Assembly: GCA_003486945.1 (NCBI GenBank)
Contig: DNFL01000208.1
Location: 1 to 9,067, forward strand
Origin: Hyphomonas sp.
GTDB lineage: Bacteria; Pseudomonadota; Alphaproteobacteria; Caulobacterales; Hyphomonadaceae
Direction: 5' to 3'
Length of the DNA: 9,067 nucleotides
Positions 6,232 through 9,067 of the stretch are shown one piece after another; the first letter of the stretch is position 1; each line of letters starts with the position of its first letter. The notes beneath the pieces were generated by a model, which did not search any database, was not told the DNA's origin, and worked only from the letters and a program-made list of their open reading frames with translations. The position numbers were made by a program, and so were the translations under genes.

Positions 6232-7271
6232 CACTTGCTCCGCATCCAGACACGCGCCTGCGCTCCGGGCTTCAGTTTCAGCGCGTCCAGTACATCTGCG
6301 GGAACGACAAGGTTCGATTCGTCCCTACGCACGAACTTTCCGAGTGAGACCCGGAAATCCGGCAGCTTGTTGCTCGACAGCATGCCCTGGCGCGCTTCAT
6401 CGTCTCCGCTGGTTTCACCTTCAACAACGGTCACCAACCGGCTTTCCTGGATGGTCCGGATATGTCTGCGCTGCGCCGCCACGAGCGGACCGCCATCAAA
6501 GATGTCCACCGTCCGGTCGAACTCGAAGCCCTCCCATTGCAGCAGCTTGTATGCGCCCACGCCATCAGAATGGCACCGCCCGATCACTTCGCGCGCTTCG
6601 GGCGGCAGAAGGTCCACATAGATTGGATACCGCGGCATCAGGTCGACAATGAACTGATTGTCCGTAATGGCGGACAGCCGGTCTGCCTCAGCGAAATCCA
6701 TCCGGAAGAAATGCCGGCCAAGGCACTCCCAAAACGGCGACACGCCCTGATCGTCGACAACGCCGCGCAGCTCCGCCAGCACCTTGTCACTGAAACGCTC
6801 AGGCACCGCCGCCATCAAAAGGTAACGCGACTGCGCGGCCAGCCGCCCTGCACCACCGCCGCGGTGGTCAGCCTTGAGGAACAGCGTACCAACCTCCGTG
6901 TACCCCACATATTCGTTGGTCAGCACCAGCGCGTCCATGTCGAAGCGAAGATTGCCTGCCGCGTGGCTCGCCTGCGCCAGTGTGATGATGCGATAGTTGA
7001 AGAAGGGCTGGTCGATCCCCGTCCCGGCTTTCACGGCAGAACATCCAACGACCTGTCCGGTCGGCACATGCTCCATCATCATCAGGTATTTGCCATATTG
7101 CAGATTGCGCTGGCGTCCGTGAAAGGCGCGTTCGGACTTTGCAAGCCGCTCAACGAGAATGGGTTCATCAACCGGAAGGCTGGTAAATCCGGGACCAGAC
7201 AACTCTGCCAGGTGCATCAGAGCTTCAAGATCGTCCGGCCGCGAAGGACGCATCACATACTGAGTGGTCAT
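6231..7271 (-). CDS. astA: Arginine N-succinyltransferase
   Basis: AstA transfers succinyl from succinyl-CoA to the alpha-amino group of L-arginine, committing it to the AST pathway in the cytosol. The protein has 346 residues, close to the 344 of E. coli AstA. Family landmarks in order are MRPSRPDDLEALMHLAELSG (7-26), FTSLPVDE (29-36), FNYRIITLAQASHA (91-104), GTLFLKADHRGGGAGRLAA (128-146) as the acyl-CoA region of the GNAT-like fold, LAELRGVVDDQGVSPFWECLG (165-185), MPRYPIYVDLLP (212-223), and DIFDGGP (256-262). His234 in IGRCHSDG aligns with the His229 annotated as proton donor in E. coli AstA, and Leu130 with the succinyl-CoA contact Leu125 (from memory). Only one such gene is present, suggesting the homomeric AstA form rather than the AruF/AruG pair of pseudomonads. 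One base separates it from the hydrolase stop, and it has no clear ribosome site of its own, so it depends on coupling. Confidence 0.96.
   Translation of the reverse strand: MTTQYVMRPSRPDDLEALMHLAELSGPGFTSLPVDEPILVERLAKSERAFHGRQRNLQYGKYLMMMEHVPTGQVVGCSAVKAGTGIDQPFFNYRIITLAQASHAAGNLRFDMDALVLTNEYVGYTEVGTLFLKADHRGGGAGRLAAQSRYLLMAAVPERFSDKVLAELRGVVDDQGVSPFWECLGRHFFRMDFAEADRLSAITDNQFIVDLMPRYPIYVDLLPPEAREVIGRCHSDGVGAYKLLQWEGFEFDRTVDIFDGGPLVAAQRRHIRTIQESRLVTVVEGETSGDDEARQGMLSSNKLPDFRVSLGKFVRRDESNLVVPADVLDALKLKPGAQARVWMRSK
6238..6241 (-). promoter_or_regulatory. Ribosome binding site of astD, favouring the ATG over the adjacent GTG
   Basis: On the minus strand GGAG within GCGGAGCAAGTG lies 6 nt before the ATG at 6231-6229 but only 3 nt before the in-frame GTG at 6234-6232. 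The spacing supports the ATG, giving a TGATG junction with the astA stop. The site is inside the last codons of astA. Confidence 0.6.
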
Positions 7272-7272
7272 G

Positions 7273-8532
7273 TCAGCGTCCCATCAGGTCCTTGATGCGG
7301 CGCCCGTCGAGACGTCCGTCTGCCAGCCTGTTGAGGATCAACGCTGAAAGCAGGGCGCGTTCCGGAAAGCTCTCTGTAATGACGAATTCTTCCGCCGAAT
7401 GAATCCGCCCGCCGCGCACGCCGAGCGTATCGACGTTCGGAACGCCGGCTGCGAAGATATTGTTGCCCTCGCAGACACCGCCGGTATCCACAAACTCCAG
7501 GTCGAGCCCAATCGCGCGGCCGGTTGCATGCACCGCATCGAACAGGGCCTGTTGCGCCGAATTACGCGGCTTCGGCGGCCGGTAAAATCCGCCATGCAGA
7601 TGGCCGTGGATGCCGTCGCGCGCAGTTGCTTTGGCCAACAGTCGCTGCACCTGCTGCGTCGCCCATTCGGCCGATTGCTGGTCCGGCGCGCGCGCACCGA
7701 AACGCACCACGGCAATATCCGGAACGATGTTGACCGGCGAGCCACCATCGATTGAGCCGACATTGAATGTTACGCCCTCGAACTGGTTGTTCAACCCTTC
7801 GAGACCGACAACCAACTCCGCCGCCGCCTCGATGGCGCTGCGGCCTTCTTCCTTGGCGCGGCCCGCATGCGCCGCCTTGCCGTGCAGCACGATGTCAAAC
7901 ACCGCAGAGCCTTTGCGTCCGCCGGACATTGCGCCTGTTTCCATCGCCGGCTCATACGTCATGCCGATCAGCGCGCCGGAGGACGCCGCGCGGCGCAGCG
8001 CTTCGCTGCTGGTAAAGTTGCCGATCTCCTCGTCCGGCGTCAGCACGATCCGGTAGCCGAGCTTGTTCTTCGAAGGGCCGGCTTCGAAAGCTTTCAGCGC
8101 TTCCAGCATCACGCAGAGGCCGCCCTTCATGTCCGCCATGCCGGGGCCGTTGATGCGCCCGTCTCCAAGGTCAGCCACGGTCTCGAAGACGCCCGGCGCG
8201 AAAACCGTGTCATAGTGGCCGGACATTACGACCTGCAGCGGCGCGCTTGGCCGCGAGGTGATCTCGATGACCGGGCCGGTATGCGCCTCGGTCACCCTTC
8301 CGTCATTGCCAACCGACTCGAAGCCAGGCCCCTGCACCAGCTCGATCGAGGCATCCAGTTCGGAGAACGCATCAGCCAGCTTCGGCGCAAACGCCTTCAG
8401 CCCCTCGACATTGTTGCTGCCGGTGTTGTGCTGGGACCAGCCGCGGGTGCGCGCCACCATGGCAGCCGCCGCAGCGTTCAGGCGCTCCCGCGCCGCTTCG
8501 TCGTCAGACGTCAGGATCGATAGTTCGCTCAT
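7273..8532 (-). CDS. M20-family metallohydrolase (carboxypeptidase G2-like), candidate N-succinylglutamate desuccinylase
   Basis: A 419-residue cytosolic di-zinc amidohydrolase of the M20 family, full length. All expected active-site residues are visible: His106 and Asp108 in SGHYDTV, bridging Asp134 in GMADMKGG, general base Glu168 and ligand Glu169 in TPDEEIG, Glu194 in TYEP, and His378 in GRIHSAEE. The dimerisation (lid) domain begins near GKAAHAGRAKEEGRSA (218-233), containing the conserved His222. The pattern is closest to carboxypeptidase G2 and other aminoacylase-like members, which release amino acids such as glutamate from N-acyl conjugates. It is the first gene of the operon, 1 nt before astA, where AstE (an M14-type enzyme) is absent. 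Inference: it could perform the last AST step, releasing succinate and glutamate. Acetylornithine deacetylase-like activity is an alternative. The start at 8532 has AAGGG at 8536-8540 as a modest ribosome site. Confidence 0.93.
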   Translation of the reverse strand: MSELSILTSDDEAARERLNAAAAAMVARTRGWSQHNTGSNNVEGLKAFAPKLADAFSELDASIELVQGPGFESVGNDGRVTEAHTGPVIEITSRPSAPLQVVMSGHYDTVFAPGVFETVADLGDGRINGPGMADMKGGLCVMLEALKAFEAGPSKNKLGYRIVLTPDEEIGNFTSSEALRRAASSGALIGMTYEPAMETGAMSGGRKGSAVFDIVLHGKAAHAGRAKEEGRSAIEAAAELVVGLEGLNNQFEGVTFNVGSIDGGSPVNIVPDIAVVRFGARAPDQQSAEWATQQVQRLLAKATARDGIHGHLHGGFYRPPKPRNSAQQALFDAVHATGRAIGLDLEFVDTGGVCEGNNIFAAGVPNVDTLGVRGGRIHSAEEFVITESFPERALLSALILNRLADGRLDGRRIKDLMGR

Positions 8533-8591
8533 AGGCCCTTGGTTTCACAGCTGGAACCGGGCGGCAAGCCTCGGCTCGGGTAAGCAGAAAC
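8533..8591 (-). promoter_or_regulatory. Probable promoter/leader region of the M20-astA-astD-MT-astB-maiA operon
   Basis: These 59 bases lie between the OmpA terminator and the hydrolase start, and are the only intergenic space upstream of the six-gene operon. Any dedicated promoter must sit here or overlap the terminator. I cannot see a convincing -35/-10 pair, and there is no obvious ArgR-type box. An imperfect dyad, GGTTTCACAGCTGGAACC (8541-8558), centred on CAGCTG lies just upstream of the ribosome site and could be an operator. The assignment rests on position, not on a recognised motif. Confidence 0.35.
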
Positions 8592-8620
8592 AAAAACGGC
8601 CCGGCTTTACGCCGGGCCGT
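8592..8620 (-). terminator. Intrinsic terminator of the OmpA-family gene
   Basis: A perfect 10-bp inverted repeat (ACGGCCCGGC / GCCGGGCCGT at 8596-8605 and 8611-8620) encloses a 5-base loop. On the minus strand it is followed directly by a T tract (TTTTT, then GTTTCTG). It begins 23 bases after the OmpA-family stop codon and fits a classical rho-independent terminator for transcription coming from the right. On the plus strand no T run follows, so it is unidirectional. It should insulate the abundant ompA-type transcript from the arginine operon 60 bases downstream. Confidence 0.92.
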
Positions 8621-8643
8621 CTGATAAGGAAGCCAAAAAGGCC

Positions 8644-9067
8644 TTACTGGACGATGATCGTCACTTCCGAACGGCGGTTCAGCGGCTCGCGAACACCGTC
8701 AGCGGTGGCTTTCGCAAGGGCCGATTCACCTTTGCCGTCTTTGGCGATGATCGAAGCCGGGATGCCACGCTCGGAGAGAGCCGCGGCAACGACGTCAGCG
8801 CGGCGAACCGAGAGACGATCGTTGTAGGCCGGAGCACCCGACGTGTCGGTGTGGCCGACGATCGAGACCGAACCCGGGGCGCAGCCCGTGCCGGCGGCGA
8901 TGTTGGCGACAGCCTGGTCGATAACCGCAGAAGCCTGGCTGGTGAGGTCCGAGCGATCCCACTCGAAGTACACCACGAACTCCTGGTTGAGGGCCGAGCA
9001 CTGCTGCACGACTTCCGCAACTTCTTCTACCGGCGGAGGCGGCGGAGGCGGCGGGGGCGGCGGGGGC
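8644..9067 (-). CDS. OmpA-family outer-membrane protein, C-terminal domain (N-terminus beyond window)
   Basis: The visible 140 codons begin inside a run of at least 12 prolines that reaches the right edge, followed by a short VEEVAEVV linker and a complete OmpA-like peptidoglycan-binding domain. Landmarks are VVYFEWDRSDLT, GHTDTSGAPAYNDRLSVRRADVV and a terminal NRRSEVTIIVQ. The Asp of HTD and the second Arg of LSVRRAD fit the residues that bind diaminopimelate in OmpA-type domains. Two cysteines (in QQCSALN and GTGCAPGS) may form a disulfide. The domain tethers the outer membrane to peptidoglycan in the periplasm; by family precedent an N-terminal beta-barrel or lipoprotein anchor should lie off the edge, but this is not visible. 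A GTG at 9007-9009 is internal, not a start. A strong intrinsic terminator follows the stop. Usage of PPP-type codons suggests a need for EF-P. Confidence 0.95.
   Translation of the reverse strand, partial: PPPPPPPPPPPPVEEVAEVVQQCSALNQEFVVYFEWDRSDLTSQASAVIDQAVANIAAGTGCAPGSVSIVGHTDTSGAPAYNDRLSVRRADVVAAALSERGIPASIIAKDGKGESALAKATADGVREPLNRRSEVTIIVQ
9031..9066 (-). repeat. 9-bp tandem repeat encoding a polyproline linker
   Basis: On the plus strand the pattern is two copies of CGGCGGAGG followed by two copies of CGGCGGGGG, continuing to the window edge. On the coding strand this is 12 consecutive proline codons (PPP four times) at the junction between the unseen N-terminal part and the OmpA-like domain. 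The near-identical units could expand or contract by slippage in steps of three prolines without breaking the frame. Confidence 0.85.

Noticed and set aside
5054..6621. Long open frames on the plus strand opposite astD and the end of astA (up to about 470 codons)
   Set aside because: They lie antisense to genes with clear catalytic motifs, are rich in Arg/Pro/Ser/Ala as expected for shadow frames in GC-rich DNA, and show no family features.
9007..9009. GTG as start of a small free-standing OmpA-domain protein
   Set aside because: The frame continues upstream through the VEEVAEVV linker and the polyproline run to the edge, so this is internal to a larger protein.
1..9067. Mobile element, defence island or CRISPR
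   Set aside because: No transposase, integrase, terminal repeats, repeat-spacer pattern or defence-type domains were found; the genes are ordinary metabolic and envelope genes in compact operons.

Overview
The window looks like chromosomal DNA of a high-GC alphaproteobacterium. The proline-linked OmpA-family protein, the DUF3089-type protein, the phosphotransferase/DUF6285 pair and the arrangement of the arginine genes together suggest the Hyphomonadaceae/Caulobacterales. This placement is inference from protein flavour; no rRNA or other phylogenetic marker is present. No tRNA, rRNA, CRISPR array, insertion sequence, integrase or phage gene was seen. Coding density is very high, and the only gap above 100 bases is the 111 bases before the arginine operon.

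Left arm (1-1978, plus strand): a phosphotransferase of the APH/ACAD10-11 kinase type, cut by the left edge, overlaps by 8 nt a small DUF6285-type protein. This pairing resembles the LvaA-LvaB 4-hydroxyacyl-CoA kinase of levulinate catabolism. Next comes a membrane-anchored protein that appears to be a DUF3089 alpha/beta-hydrolase relative without its nucleophile motif. It converges on the next operon with only 4 bases between the two stop codons.

Centre and right (1983-8532, minus strand, read right to left): a compact six-gene operon of M20 hydrolase, astA, astD, SAM-dependent methyltransferase, astB and maiA. Its junctions are 1-nt and 9-nt gaps or 1- to 4-nt overlaps, so translation is probably coupled throughout. 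AstA (arginine N-succinyltransferase), AstB (succinylarginine dihydrolase) and AstD (succinylglutamate-semialdehyde dehydrogenase) are steps 1, 2 and 4 of the arginine succinyltransferase (AST) pathway, which degrades arginine to glutamate and succinate. No AstC aminotransferase and no AstE (M14-type) desuccinylase is present. The first gene encodes a complete M20 metallohydrolase resembling carboxypeptidase G2, a good candidate to replace AstE because its relatives cleave N-acyl-glutamates. The methyltransferase and the zeta-class GST (maleylacetoacetate isomerase type) are unexplained passengers, tightly coupled to astB on either side.

Right edge (8644-9067, minus strand): the C-terminal peptidoglycan-binding domain of an OmpA-family outer-membrane protein, preceded by a run of at least 12 prolines encoded by a 9-bp tandem repeat. 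A strong intrinsic terminator (8592-8620) separates it from the arginine operon, whose promoter must lie in or near the roughly 60 bases after that terminator unless there is readthrough.
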